From Flavobacterium sp. (GTDB lineage Bacteria > Bacteroidota > Bacteroidia > Flavobacteriales > Flavobacteriaceae), in NCBI RefSeq assembly GCF_027484705.1, contig NZ_JAIXSL010000020.1, positions 99,590 through 163,589 of the forward strand: DNA of 64,000 nucleotides, written 5' to 3'. Numbering within the stretch: position 1 is the stretch's first letter; each line of letters opens with the position of its first letter. This document shows, piece after piece, positions 41,978 through 51,380 of this stretch. Below the pieces are notes generated by a model. It worked only from the letters and a program-made list of their open reading frames with translations. It was not told the DNA's origin and did not search any database. The position numbers were made by a program, and so were the translations under genes.

Positions 41978-43240
41978 ATGTCCGTGAAGAATTTTTTATA
42001 CCTTTCGATTCTCCTGATTTCTTTCTCGATCAAAGCGAATTTCATCCTCTTGCCGATGGACGAAACCACGCAGAAAAACCACCTGAAAGCCTACGGAATC
42101 ACGTATTGGTGTCTTGATAAACAATATAAAGCGAGCTGGCTTTTAAATTATCGCGGCGGTTCTTTTTTATTGCCCGATGCGCCGGAAATCCGAAAAGAAT
42201 GTCAGATCCGTGGGGTGAGTTTCGAACTTTTATCCGATGCGGAAGCGAACCAGATTCTCGAAGAAATTTCAAGCCCTTCTCAGAATATGGAAACGGTCGT
42301 ACTTGAAAAAGCACCTAAAATCGCCGTCTACACGCCTAAAGGCAAACAACCTTGGGACGACGCTGTAACTATGGTTTTGACTTATGCCGAAATTCCGTTT
42401 ACACCGGTTTATGACGAAGAAGTACTTAGCGATCAACTCATTTTATACGATTGGTTGCATTTGCACCACGAAGATTTTACAGGCCAATACGGAAAATTTT
42501 TCGGTTCTTACCGCAATGCGCCTTGGTACATCGATCAGAAAAAAGACGCCGAAGCCTTGGCTGCCAAATTGGGTTATGCCAAAGTCTCTCAGGAAAAATT
42601 AGCCGTAGCCAAAAAAATCCGTGATTTCGTGATTGGGGGCGGATTTATGTTTGCGATGTGTTCGGCCACCGACAGTTTCGATATTGCTTTGTCGGCCGAA
42701 GGTGTTGATATTTGTGAGCCGATGTTCGACGGCGATGCTAGTGATGGCAATTACCAATCGAAAATTGATTACTCCAAAACTTTTGCGTTTAAGGATTTTA
42801 TCCTCGACCGAAAACCCGAACATTACGAGTTTTCCGATATTGATATGACTGAAAAACGCAAAGTTCCGTTTGAAAAAGATTACTTCACTTTGATGGAATT
42901 CTCCGCCAAATGGGACGTGATTCCAAGCATGTTGTGTCAAAATCACACGCAATTGGTCAAAGGATTTATGGGGCAAAGCACTTCTTTCGATTCCGAATTG
43001 ATCAAATCGAGTGTGTTGGTTTTAGGGAAATGCGAACTCAACGATGAGGCGCGATACATTCATGGTCAAAAAGGCAAAGGCTTCTTTACTTTTTATGGCG
43101 GCCATGACCCTGAAGATTACCAGCACCGCGTAGGCGACGAACCGACCGTTTTGGATCTGCATCCGAATTCTCCTGGATTTCGCTTAATTTTGAACAACGT
43201 ATTGTTTCCAGCCGCGAGGAAAAAACCGCAGAAAACTTAG
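41978..43240 (+). CDS. Conserved exported protein of unknown function (often labelled asparagine synthetase B)
   Basis: 420 residues from the ATG at 41978; GTG codons at 41969 and 41984 are alternatives. A signal peptide (KNFLYLSILLISFSIKA) precedes a well conserved body (NHLKAYGITYWCLD, SWLLNYRGGSFLL, QPWDDAVTMVLTYAEIPFTP, FAMCSATDSFDIALSAEGVD, GFFTFYGGHDPEDYQHRVGD). From memory, close relatives in Flavobacteria are labelled asparagine synthetase B, but neither the N-terminal Cys of a glutamine amidotransferase nor an SGG-type PP-loop is seen. The function should be treated as unknown. It precedes a sensor kinase gene by 21 bp. Confidence 0.8.
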   Translation: MSVKNFLYLSILLISFSIKANFILLPMDETTQKNHLKAYGITYWCLDKQYKASWLLNYRGGSFLLPDAPEIRKECQIRGVSFELLSDAEANQILEEISSPSQNMETVVLEKAPKIAVYTPKGKQPWDDAVTMVLTYAEIPFTPVYDEEVLSDQLILYDWLHLHHEDFTGQYGKFFGSYRNAPWYIDQKKDAEALAAKLGYAKVSQEKLAVAKKIRDFVIGGGFMFAMCSATDSFDIALSAEGVDICEPMFDGDASDGNYQSKIDYSKTFAFKDFILDRKPEHYEFSDIDMTEKRKVPFEKDYFTLMEFSAKWDVIPSMLCQNHTQLVKGFMGQSTSFDSELIKSSVLVLGKCELNDEARYIHGQKGKGFFTFYGGHDPEDYQHRVGDEPTVLDLHPNSPGFRLILNNVLFPAARKKPQKT

Positions 43241-43261
43241 TACTCATTTAGCTATTATTGG

Positions 43262-45274
43262 ATGCTCAGAAAAATACTTTTTCTTTTTTGTATGCTGTTG
43301 TTTTCAGGCTTATACAGTCAGGAAAAAACCAAGATTGACAGTTTGCAAAAGGAAATTGAGATTTTTGACCAAGCCAAAGCCAAGCGCAAAATCACTTCGG
43401 TCACTTTAGCCGATTCGGTCAAAACCAAATTGCTAATCCAATTGGCTAAACAATATGCTGAGTCAAATCCCGAAAAGGCTATCGTATTAACCCAACAATC
43501 TTTACAGTGGTGTTTGAAGATGAAGTATGCCAAAGGTGTGGGTTTGGCTTATAATACTTTCGCGCGCATCTATATCAGCAAATCAGATTTCAAACTTGCG
43601 ATTGCTGCCGCTACAAAAGCCATTTCAATCAATAAAGAACTGCCCAATATTGAAAATCTGGGTTACAGTTATTCTGTTCTTGGACAAACGTATTTGTACC
43701 TGAACAATTTTACTTCGTCGTTAAAATATCTCAACGAAGCCTACACGATTTTCGAGAAATTGGGCAAGCATCGGAAAATGGCTATGGTTTGCAATGACTT
43801 GGCGATTCTTTACGGAAAATTGCCCAACGACCAAAAGGAATTGGAGTATTATGATAAAGCGTTGAAAGTCCTCGATATCAAAAAATCCAAAAAAGAGGAA
43901 GATTTGCGTTTTATCATCAAGGGAAATCTGGCGAATGTATATTCCAATCATTCCGAATTCGACAAAGCCAACCTGATATTGCTGCAATGCATCGACTATA
44001 ACGAAAAGAATCATTTATGGTCCAATGCTGCCCATGATTACCAACAACTCGGCATCAATTACGGGCACATGAAACAATTCGACATGGCGCTCGAATATTC
44101 CAATAAGGCGTTGGTAGGCTTCATCGAAACTTCGAATAAATCCGGAGAAGCCGACTCGTACAGAAACATCGGCGAAGTCTATTTTTTAAGCAACCGACTC
44201 GATTTGGCCGAAACTTTCACCAAAAAGGGACTGCAACTTTCCACGCAAATCGGCGAACTCGAATCGATCAAATTTGCGTACGAAAACCTGGCGAAAATCT
44301 ATGAGAAGAAACAAAATTTTAAAGAAGCGTATTTGAACCATGTGTTGTATAAAAAGATCAGCGATTCGATGTTCAATGCTGAAATCAATACCAAACTGAC
44401 GCAAATACGGCTTACCAACGAATTCGAACGCAAAGAGGAAAAGCTTAGAAAAGAGCAGCAAAAGCGCGATGAAATTCACCTGCTCGAAGCCAGCAAACAA
44501 AAGAAAATAAAATATGTCGTGCTGATTTCATTGTTTCTGCTGAGCATTGTCACCGCGTCGATTTATCGAAATCTCAAAAATTACCAAAAACAGCGCAACA
44601 TCATCCAACAGCAAAAAGAACAGATTGAAAACTCGTTGCTTGAAAAGGAAACGCTGTTGCGCGAAATCCACCATCGTGTTAAAAACAATTTGCAGATCAT
44701 TTCGAGTTTGCTCAATATGCAATCGAATGATATTAATGACGCTGCGGTTTTAGCGATGATTCAGGAAGCGCAAAGTCGGGTGGAAGCGATGAGTCTGTTG
44801 CACCAGAATTTGTATCAATCCGAAGCCATCAATACAGTCGATGTCGAGAATTACCTAAAGCAACTCGTGGCTTACATCGCGCAGATGTTCGAAGGCGATT
44901 CCAAAAACATCAAAGTCAATATTGAAACACTCGATCTTCATTTCGATTTCGACACTGCGATTTCATTAGGATTGATTGTCAACGAACTGGTTTCAAACGC
45001 TTACAAATACGCTTTCAAAAACAATCCTGAAGGCACAATCTGGATTAAGATCAAGTCAATCAACGCGATGGATTACGAACTCAGTGTGACCGACAACGGC
45101 AAAGGTTTGCCCGAGGATTTTGACAACGAAAATTCAAAATCGTTAGGACTCAAACTCGTCGGGATTCTAAGCAAACAATTGCGCGGACAACTCACAATCA
45201 ATACGAAAAATGATTTGACGGAATTTGTAGTAAATTTCAAGGATTTAAAAGCTTACCAAGCGAGTATATCATAA
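43262..45274 (+). CDS. TPR sensor histidine kinase (HisKA_2 type)
   Basis: 670 residues. Signal peptide (to about 20), then roughly seven tetratricopeptide repeats in the periplasm (about 30-370; [60 protein letters not shown]), a coiled segment, one membrane helix (about 418-438, [18 protein letters not shown]), a coiled linker, the phospho-acceptor [19 protein letters not shown] (His about 471) and an HATPase ([37 protein letters not shown]). It is followed 12 bp later by a LytTR response regulator, its likely partner. The stimulus is unknown. Confidence 0.92.
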   Translation: MLRKILFLFCMLLFSGLYSQEKTKIDSLQKEIEIFDQAKAKRKITSVTLADSVKTKLLIQLAKQYAESNPEKAIVLTQQSLQWCLKMKYAKGVGLAYNTFARIYISKSDFKLAIAAATKAISINKELPNIENLGYSYSVLGQTYLYLNNFTSSLKYLNEAYTIFEKLGKHRKMAMVCNDLAILYGKLPNDQKELEYYDKALKVLDIKKSKKEEDLRFIIKGNLANVYSNHSEFDKANLILLQCIDYNEKNHLWSNAAHDYQQLGINYGHMKQFDMALEYSNKALVGFIETSNKSGEADSYRNIGEVYFLSNRLDLAETFTKKGLQLSTQIGELESIKFAYENLAKIYEKKQNFKEAYLNHVLYKKISDSMFNAEINTKLTQIRLTNEFERKEEKLRKEQQKRDEIHLLEASKQKKIKYVVLISLFLLSIVTASIYRNLKNYQKQRNIIQQQKEQIENSLLEKETLLREIHHRVKNNLQIISSLLNMQSNDINDAAVLAMIQEAQSRVEAMSLLHQNLYQSEAINTVDVENYLKQLVAYIAQMFEGDSKNIKVNIETLDLHFDFDTAISLGLIVNELVSNAYKYAFKNNPEGTIWIKIKSINAMDYELSVTDNGKGLPEDFDNENSKSLGLKLVGILSKQLRGQLTINTKNDLTEFVVNFKDLKAYQASIS

Positions 45275-45286
45275 AAATTTTTGGTT

Positions 45287-46018
45287 ATGGTGAAAATTTT
45301 AATTGTAGAAGACGAACTTATTATCGCCGAAGACGTGCGCCAGATGCTCACGAAAATGAATTACGAAATCGTTGGCAACGCCATGGATTACGAAGAAGCG
45401 ATTTCCATGCTCGACAATACGAATCCCGATTTGATCTTGCTCGATGTCAATCTGAACTGCAAAAAAGACGGCATCGATCTCGCACAGGAAATCAACCAAA
45501 AATATAAGGTTCCGTTTATTTATACGACTTCTTATTCCGATTCGCACACGCTCGACCGCGCCAAAGCCACGAATCCGGTCAATTATCTCGTGAAGCCGTT
45601 CAAGGAAGAGCAATTGTTTACGGCGATTGAAATGGCGTTGTATAAAATTGCAGCATCCACGCAAACTACATCGTCCGAAGCTAACAATTCCGAGGCTTTG
45701 GTCATCAAGGATGCGCTGTTCCTCAAAGACAAATTCAAGTACACCAAACTGCAAATCAACGATATTCTCTGGATCAAATCCGACGGGAATTACCTCGAGA
45801 TCAAAACACTGCACAAAGAAGAACTTATCCGCGCGACGTTATCCAATTTTATTGAGCGGCTCAACAGCAATATTTTCTTCAAAACGCACAAATCTTATGT
45901 GGTCAACCTTGAACATATGTCGAATCTTGAAACGAATTTCATTACGATTCAGAACACCAAAATCCCGATTGCGAAACCTTATTACGACGAGCTGCTGAAG
46001 AAACTCAACGTCGTTTAA
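45287..46018 (+). CDS. LytTR-family response regulator
   Basis: 243 residues from the ATG at 45287; a TTG two codons upstream is less likely. Receiver domain at 1-120 (ILIVEDELIIAEDV, phospho-acceptor Asp in LILLDVNLN, TTSYSD, YLVKPF) and LytTR DNA-binding domain at about 145-243 (ILWIKSDGNYLEIKT, FFKTHKSYVVNLEHM, TKIPIAKPYYDELLK). LytTR proteins bind short direct repeats upstream of targets. It partners the TPR histidine kinase encoded just upstream. Confidence 0.92.
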   Translation: MVKILIVEDELIIAEDVRQMLTKMNYEIVGNAMDYEEAISMLDNTNPDLILLDVNLNCKKDGIDLAQEINQKYKVPFIYTTSYSDSHTLDRAKATNPVNYLVKPFKEEQLFTAIEMALYKIAASTQTTSSEANNSEALVIKDALFLKDKFKYTKLQINDILWIKSDGNYLEIKTLHKEELIRATLSNFIERLNSNIFFKTHKSYVVNLEHMSNLETNFITIQNTKIPIAKPYYDELLKKLNVV

Positions 46019-46162
46019 GTCTTATTCCGAGTGGTTTTAAAGCCGCTCATCACAAACTATTTCGTTTTCATCACAAATAACCCGGAGTTCGTCACATTTA
46101 TTTTCGAAACTCAGAAAAATAGAGTTGCTTTATGCTGTAATCATTACAATTCAACATATCCT

Positions 46163-46297
46163 ATGATGAAGAAAATGTTATATGACGGAAAATTTCCACT
46201 CGATAACCTGAACGTTTCAAAAGTGATTTTCATTCTGGCAGTCGTAGGTTGCTCCATATTGGGTTCGATTCTACTCGTAGAATTCGTGCTCTTTTAG
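46163..46297 (+). CDS. Possible 44-residue single-pass membrane peptide
   Basis: An ORF starting MMKKMLYDGKFPLDNL with one strong hydrophobic helix (VIFILAVVGCSILGSILLV) near its C-terminus. An ATG at 46166 would give one residue fewer. A longer GTG-started reading to 46031 has no support. No family is recognised. It lies between the LytTR regulator and a structured intergenic segment, on the same strand as both neighbours. A membrane peptide is plausible but coding is not proven. Confidence 0.4.
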   Translation: MMKKMLYDGKFPLDNLNVSKVIFILAVVGCSILGSILLVEFVLF

Positions 46298-46316
46298 ATC
46301 GTACGATCACTTACGA

Positions 46317-46487
46317 AATTCCTGAAATTTGCGATGCGAAAAACGTAGGGCAAGTACCATCGCTCCCCCGATTTCAGGAAGCAGGTTGTCTGTTTTGAGT
46401 AGGTTTGAGACTCCATTACTCAAAAAAAACCACCAATGTATGTTGGTGGTTTTAGTTTTTTTAGGCGCCGGGAACCTGCTGTCCAGT
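46317..46487 (+). ncRNA. Structured intergenic segment, candidate small RNA
   Basis: Several nested complementary stretches occur in 170 bp: TTCCTGAAAT / ATTTCAGGAA enclosing GCGATG / CATCGC (46319-46380); GCAGGTT / AACCTGC (46381-46387 with 46473-46479) enclosing a TTTTGAGTA / TACTCAAAA hairpin and an AAAACCACCAA / TTGGTGGTTTT hairpin followed by a T run (to 46462). The last hairpin alone would serve as a terminator. The strand is uncertain because the pairing is symmetric. No known RNA family was recognised. Confidence 0.4.
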
Positions 46488-46735
46488 TTCGCAGCGTGGG
46501 TAGACATTTTTGGAGCCTAGTTCCGAGAAAAAAATATTACGGAGTTAGTGTTTTATTCAGGTCAAAGACGTGAATTTTTTCGATTTGGGGTAATATGAAA
46601 ACTTTTCTCAATTTATTTGCTAAATCAATGTGCTATTTATATTCAATCAGTATTTTAGAAAATAAATAGTTTTAAAACCAATGTATTCTCCAGATTTATT
46701 GTATATTAACAAACTAATTTTAAAGCCACATCATT

Positions 46736-48787
46736 ATGAAACTTTTTATTAGTTGTATTGCAATGTTAATATTTGCACAGTTTTCTTTTGCTAACGGAGT
46801 AGTGATTACCGATAGAGCAAGTGGGACTTATTTGAAAATGATAAATTCAGGAATTAGTGTTTCTGTACAAAATCAAATTTCTACTGTGAAAACCAGTCAA
46901 ACTTTTTTCAATGATTCTAGTATTTCAGAAGCAATAGAATATGGGTTTCCTCTACCAAGTAATGCTTCTGTAACCCAATTGAAGTGGCGGGTTGATAATG
47001 GTGTGTGGCAATTTGCTTCCTTTATAAGTGGTGGTTCATCTGGGGGTACCGGCGGAACATTGAATGCTAATTTAGCTGCTTATTTAGGGGCTACCCCATT
47101 ATTTTTTGTATTTAACAATCAAATAGCTGCTAATAGTCAAATTGAAGTAGAATTGACTTATGTCCAGTTATTATCCTATAGTTTTGGTGAAGTTACTTTC
47201 AAATATCCAAGTGATTATTCTTTAATTCAGTCTGGTATCATTACAAATACGCAGATCTTTAATTTTGAATTATCATCAGGAAGAACCATTGATACTATTG
47301 AAAGTCTAAATAATACAAGTACGATTACTAATGATGGACACTTGGCAACAGCAACGATCACTCAATTTGAATCTGCCTCAATAAATGATGTTGTTATCAA
47401 ATACCGACTTGCTTCCGATGAACTGGGAGTCATACCATTTAGCACCATTTTGCCAGCGGGTCAAAATACTTGTGATGATTTTGGAAATGGTTTTTTTGGA
47501 TTGGTTGTAGAACCTGAATCAAATCCCAATACGGCGATTATTCAGAAAAATTTTGTTCTGATTATTGATTCTTCAGGCAGTATGAGTGGAAACAAAATGA
47601 CACAAGCCAAAGAGGCTGCTACATTTATTGTAAATAATCTAAATGTTGGAGATAAGTTCAATATTGTTGATTTTGATAATAATATTGTTCCTTTTAGACC
47701 AACACTGGTTGACTATAATCCTACTAATGCTGCTGCAGCTTTAGCTTTTATTAATAATATTGTGGCGCTTGGTTCGACAAATATTTCGGGTTCTTTAACA
47801 ACAGCCATCAATCAGTTTGGTGGTGCTTCTCTAGATGAAGCAAATATTATTGTATTCTTTACAGATGGAGAGGCTACCGCGGGTATAACTTCTACGCAAG
47901 GTATTTTAACTTCTGTAGAAAGTTCAGTGGGTCAAATAGAAACAGAAATATTCCTTTTTACCTTTGGAATTGGTGACAATGTTACCACTGATTTGTTGAC
48001 ATTACTAGCCACAGATAATAATGGATTTGCAACGTTTTTAGGTAATGATGAAATTGCAGATGTGATCTCTAATTTTTATTTAACCATAAGAAACCCAGTT
48101 TTACTACACCCAGTCATTTCTGTGGTACCTGCAGACGCCATTAGTAACATATTTCCAAATCCGCTACCTAATCTTTACAAAGGGCAACAATTAATATTTA
48201 CAGGACGATATCAAGTTCCTCAGGATATTCAATTAACGCTGTCAGGAACCGCATTTAATCAACAGGTTCAATACGTTTATAACCTAAATTTAAGCAATCA
48301 AAACAATCAGGCGTATGCTTTCTTGCCAAAATTATGGGCTAAAAATAAAATGGAAAGTTTGTTAATAGATTATTACTCATTGCCGCAAGGATCCCCAGCA
48401 GCGCAAACCATTAAACAAACTATTGAGCAAACAAGCATCTGTTACCAAGTTTTAAGCCCGTTCACCTCTTTGGGTGATAGTTCTCTGAGTGATGAAGAGT
48501 TTATGGCTGATGATAATAACCATTCTTTGAAGTTTTTCCCAAATCCGTTTACCTCTGAAACGAAAGCATCCATTTATTTGTATGAGTCAGCTGCTATTTT
48601 TATCAAAATTTATTCTATTGACGGTAAATTGCTTAAAACTATCACATTAGATGGGATTTTTGGTGAAAATTTGATTACAATAGATGGCTTAGATAATACA
48701 AACAATGTTTTAAGCGCTGGAATGTATATCTATACGATATCAATTGGAGGAAAGGATACTTATTTTGGTAAATTGATAAAAAATTAG
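46736..48787 (+). CDS. VIT and vWA domain protein with T9SS sorting domain
   Basis: 683 residues. Signal peptide (to about 19, FSFANG); a VIT domain (about 20-150; TSQTFFNDSSISEAIEYGFP, FVFNNQIAANSQIEVELTY); a von Willebrand A domain with MIDAS motif IIDSSGSMSG (about 275-284) and FFTDGEATAG; and a C-terminal type IX secretion sorting domain (about 600-683; LKFFPNPFTSETKASIY to YFGKLIKN). The set resembles inter-alpha-trypsin-inhibitor-like surface proteins that bind partners through a metal site. Base composition is visibly more AT-rich than the housekeeping neighbours, and both flanks hold hairpin-rich gaps, which hints at an acquired segment. Confidence 0.88.
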   Translation: MKLFISCIAMLIFAQFSFANGVVITDRASGTYLKMINSGISVSVQNQISTVKTSQTFFNDSSISEAIEYGFPLPSNASVTQLKWRVDNGVWQFASFISGGSSGGTGGTLNANLAAYLGATPLFFVFNNQIAANSQIEVELTYVQLLSYSFGEVTFKYPSDYSLIQSGIITNTQIFNFELSSGRTIDTIESLNNTSTITNDGHLATATITQFESASINDVVIKYRLASDELGVIPFSTILPAGQNTCDDFGNGFFGLVVEPESNPNTAIIQKNFVLIIDSSGSMSGNKMTQAKEAATFIVNNLNVGDKFNIVDFDNNIVPFRPTLVDYNPTNAAAALAFINNIVALGSTNISGSLTTAINQFGGASLDEANIIVFFTDGEATAGITSTQGILTSVESSVGQIETEIFLFTFGIGDNVTTDLLTLLATDNNGFATFLGNDEIADVISNFYLTIRNPVLLHPVISVVPADAISNIFPNPLPNLYKGQQLIFTGRYQVPQDIQLTLSGTAFNQQVQYVYNLNLSNQNNQAYAFLPKLWAKNKMESLLIDYYSLPQGSPAAQTIKQTIEQTSICYQVLSPFTSLGDSSLSDEEFMADDNNHSLKFFPNPFTSETKASIYLYESAAIFIKIYSIDGKLLKTITLDGIFGENLITIDGLDNTNNVLSAGMYIYTISIGGKDTYFGKLIKN

Positions 48788-48981
48788 AGCCTATATTGAA
48801 CAAGGTGGATATACAAATTTAACAGCGCAAGTAAAGGAAATTGTATTGATAAAATTAGTTGTGTTTTTATAACCTCTTGTCTTTTTAGCTGGCTGAATTT
48901 TTGAGTTTACAACTTCAATGGCAGGTGCTGTGCAAAGTCTGGGGCTGTGAAGAAAAAGACACAGAATACTTAATTAATAAT

Positions 48982-49026
48982 AAAAACCAGAAAGCCAATC
49001 AAATTTCGATTGGCTTTCTGGTTTTT
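48982..49026. terminator. Strong hairpin / bidirectional terminator
   Basis: A perfect 19-bp stem, AAAAACCAGAAAGCCAATC with GATTGGCTTTCTGGTTTTT, loop AAATTTC. It lies in the 360-bp gap between the VIT/vWA gene and the S9 peptidase gene; the rest of that gap is a hairpin repeat and AT-rich sequence. Confidence 0.9.
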
Positions 49027-49131
49027 AGCCCTGATGGAAGTGAGCATCCTTTTGCGGCGGCGTTTACTTCGTCAGTTCGCCAAAAGGCTCGGGTGACGCA
49101 AAAGATAAAACGGACAGCAGGATTAGCTTCT
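49027..49131. repeat. Hairpin intergenic repeat, element 3
   Basis: TAGCCCTGATGGAAGTGAGC, ATCCTTTTGCGG, loop with TTCGTCAGTTCGCCAAAAGG, GACGCAAAAGATAAAACGG, ACAGCAGGATTAGCTTC. Opposite orientation to the copies at 38872, 60806 and 63573, whose reverse complements read the same way (TAGCCCCGAT ... AGCGGGA ... AGCTCC). Confidence 0.85.
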
Positions 49132-49147
49132 GAAAAAAACAGAAAAA

Positions 49148-51280
49148 CTATTTGTTATTTTCCATTACATAGTTCAAGACTTTGCGCATCAAGTGCACGC
49201 GGTCTTTACCAGTAACGTTGTGTTTGTGCATCGGATACGCAAAAAAGTCTACTTGTTTATCTGCCTCAACGAATTTTTTGATCAGGGCGAAATTATTTTG
49301 CATCACAACAACATCATCCGAAGTTCCGTGAATCAAAAGCAATTTGCCTTTTAAGTCTTTCACATAATTCAAAGTGCTTGCTTCGTCAAATCCTTTTTGG
49401 TTTTCAGCAGGTGTATCCATATAACGCTCGCCGTACATCACTTCGTAATATTTCCAATCGGTTACTGGTCCGCCCGCAACGCCAACTTTAAATACGTCAG
49501 GTTTGCGCAACATCATCGAAGTCGTCATGAATCCGCCGAAACTCCAACCGTGTACTGCCAACTGGTTGCCATCAACGTAAGGCAAAGATTTTAAATAATC
49601 AACGCCTTTCATCTGATCTTCCATTTCGTTCACACCCAATCTTCCGTGAATTACACTTTCAAAAGCAAAACCACGATTGTCTGAACCGCGATTGTCTACC
49701 GTGAACACCAAATAGCCTTGTTCTGCCATCCAGTACATCCATAAATTCGCGCCGTCTAAATAAGAATTCGTAATCATCTGCGCGTGTGGTCCGCCATAAA
49801 CGTATACCAACACAGGATATTTTTTGTTAGGATCGAAGTTGCTTGGTTTGATTAAGCGAGTGTACAAATCTGTCACGCCATCGGCTGCTTTGATCGTTTT
49901 GATTTCAGCAGTTCCCATTTCGTAACCGTCGTATTTGTTTTTGCTTTCGAGGATCGTTTTTGGTTTCAGGTTTTTGTCGTACATCAAAGATTTCGATGGC
50001 GTTGTGTGGTTTGAATATTCATCGAAAAACCAATTCCAATCGGTACTCGCGGCTACGAAATGCACCCCTTGATCTTTGGTAATCAGCGTTTGTTTTCCTT
50101 TCAAATCGACTTTGTAAGCCAACATATTCGTTGGATTTTCGCCAGTCGCCGAGAAATAGATTTCGGTTCCAGCCGGATTAGCACCCAGAATTTCCCTTGC
50201 CGGAAATTTATTGTTCGTCAGTTGCTTGATCAGTTTTCCGTCAATCGAGTAGTAGTACAAATTCTGGAAACCGTCTTTTTCGCTGAACCAGACAAAGTTA
50301 TTCGACTTCGGATTCGGGAAGAATGCTTCATGCTCAGGCTCAACCCAATTGCTGTTTTTCTCATTCGTGATGGTTCTTACGTAAGCGCCAGTTTGCGCAT
50401 CATACACATTCAAGGACATATCATTTTGGCCGCGGTTGAGCTCTGCAATCAATACGAATTTCTCATCAGGTGTCCAAGAAAGGTTCGTCAAATAATCATC
50501 GGCGTTGCCTCTTGGTTTGATAAAAACCGTTTTTTTAGAAGCGAGGTTGTAAATCCCGACGCGTGGTTTTTCGCTTTTTTGCCCAATCATTGGGTATTTG
50601 ATGTTCTCTAATTTCCCCGGCGTTTCGTTGATATCCAGAATCGGATAATCCGCTACTTCGGTTTGGTCTTTCTGATAAAAAGCGATGTAATTGTTTTTAG
50701 GAGACCAGAAAATCCCTTTGCTGATGCCGAATTCGTTGCGCGCGAAAAACTGTCCTGAAACTACGGCTTCGTTGGTTTCGTTCGTAATCGCAATTTTTTC
50801 GTTTTTGCTGTTCGAATAGTAAAGGTTGTTTTTTTCGGTGTAAGCGATATTTTCCTTAGCGTTATCGTAAGTTTGGTTTTCGGCAGTTTCTGAGAACGTT
50901 CCCGCCAATTTACCGCTTTGCGTCGCCACATTATATTCGAAGAATTTTGGGCCGTTGGCAATCGTAAACGTGTTGGCATCTTTCCATTCGATTCCGATGA
51001 ATGATTTCAGATCCGTACCTAACATTCTGTTCAAGTCCGCTAAGGCAATAAGTTCCGTAGCTTTCGAATCGGCCGTGTTTGCAGTCATCAGTTTTTTTCC
51101 GCCTTCCGCAAAAAAGATGTATTTGTTGGTATTCGGAATCCATTGGAAACCTAATAATTTGTCGGCGCGGAATTGTCGGTTTTGTTGTAATACGCCATCT
51201 TCAAGCGTAAGTTTTTTAGTCTGTCCGAAAGACGAAAAAGTCAGGAAGCAGCTTAAAAGTAGTAAGGAAATTTTATTCAT
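49148..51280 (-). CDS. S9 family peptidase (dipeptidyl peptidase IV type)
   Basis: 710 residues. Signal peptide (to about 19, SSFGQ); an N-terminal beta-propeller domain (about 40-470; FFAEGGKKLM, GIFWSPKNNYIAFYQKDQTE, NFVWFSEKDGFQNLYYYS); and a C-terminal alpha/beta-hydrolase domain with VLVYVYGGPHAQ, the nucleophile motif GWSFGGFM (Ser about 578), LLLIHGTSDDVVV (Asp) and MHKHNVTGKDRVHL (His). DPP IV-type enzymes release X-Pro or X-Ala dipeptides from the N-terminus of periplasmic peptides. It stands downstream of cphA but behind a terminator. Confidence 0.92.
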   Translation of the reverse strand: MNKISLLLLSCFLTFSSFGQTKKLTLEDGVLQQNRQFRADKLLGFQWIPNTNKYIFFAEGGKKLMTANTADSKATELIALADLNRMLGTDLKSFIGIEWKDANTFTIANGPKFFEYNVATQSGKLAGTFSETAENQTYDNAKENIAYTEKNNLYYSNSKNEKIAITNETNEAVVSGQFFARNEFGISKGIFWSPKNNYIAFYQKDQTEVADYPILDINETPGKLENIKYPMIGQKSEKPRVGIYNLASKKTVFIKPRGNADDYLTNLSWTPDEKFVLIAELNRGQNDMSLNVYDAQTGAYVRTITNEKNSNWVEPEHEAFFPNPKSNNFVWFSEKDGFQNLYYYSIDGKLIKQLTNNKFPAREILGANPAGTEIYFSATGENPTNMLAYKVDLKGKQTLITKDQGVHFVAASTDWNWFFDEYSNHTTPSKSLMYDKNLKPKTILESKNKYDGYEMGTAEIKTIKAADGVTDLYTRLIKPSNFDPNKKYPVLVYVYGGPHAQMITNSYLDGANLWMYWMAEQGYLVFTVDNRGSDNRGFAFESVIHGRLGVNEMEDQMKGVDYLKSLPYVDGNQLAVHGWSFGGFMTTSMMLRKPDVFKVGVAGGPVTDWKYYEVMYGERYMDTPAENQKGFDEASTLNYVKDLKGKLLLIHGTSDDVVVMQNNFALIKKFVEADKQVDFFAYPMHKHNVTGKDRVHLMRKVLNYVMENNK

Positions 51281-51311
51281 AAGGTGTTTTTTAACGTTGA
51301 AACAAATGTAT

Positions 51312-51361
51312 AAAAAAAGGATAATGCACAGCCTTTTGTTGGACTAATAACATTATCCTTT
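51312..51361 (-). terminator. Terminator of cphA
   Basis: AAAGGATAATG / CATTATCCTTT perfect 11-bp stem with a 24-nt loop; on the minus strand it is followed by a run of seven T. Confidence 0.82.
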
Positions 51362-51380
51362 CTTACGATAGAGTTTGTGG

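Noticed and set aside
46307..46520. Short frames on both strands (66 and 63 residues)
   Set aside because: They run through the nested hairpins; complementarity explains open frames on both strands, and neither has protein-like composition.
48901..49215. 104-residue plus-strand frame
   Set aside because: It crosses a 19-bp perfect terminator stem and a hairpin repeat and overlaps the 3' end of the S9 peptidase gene.
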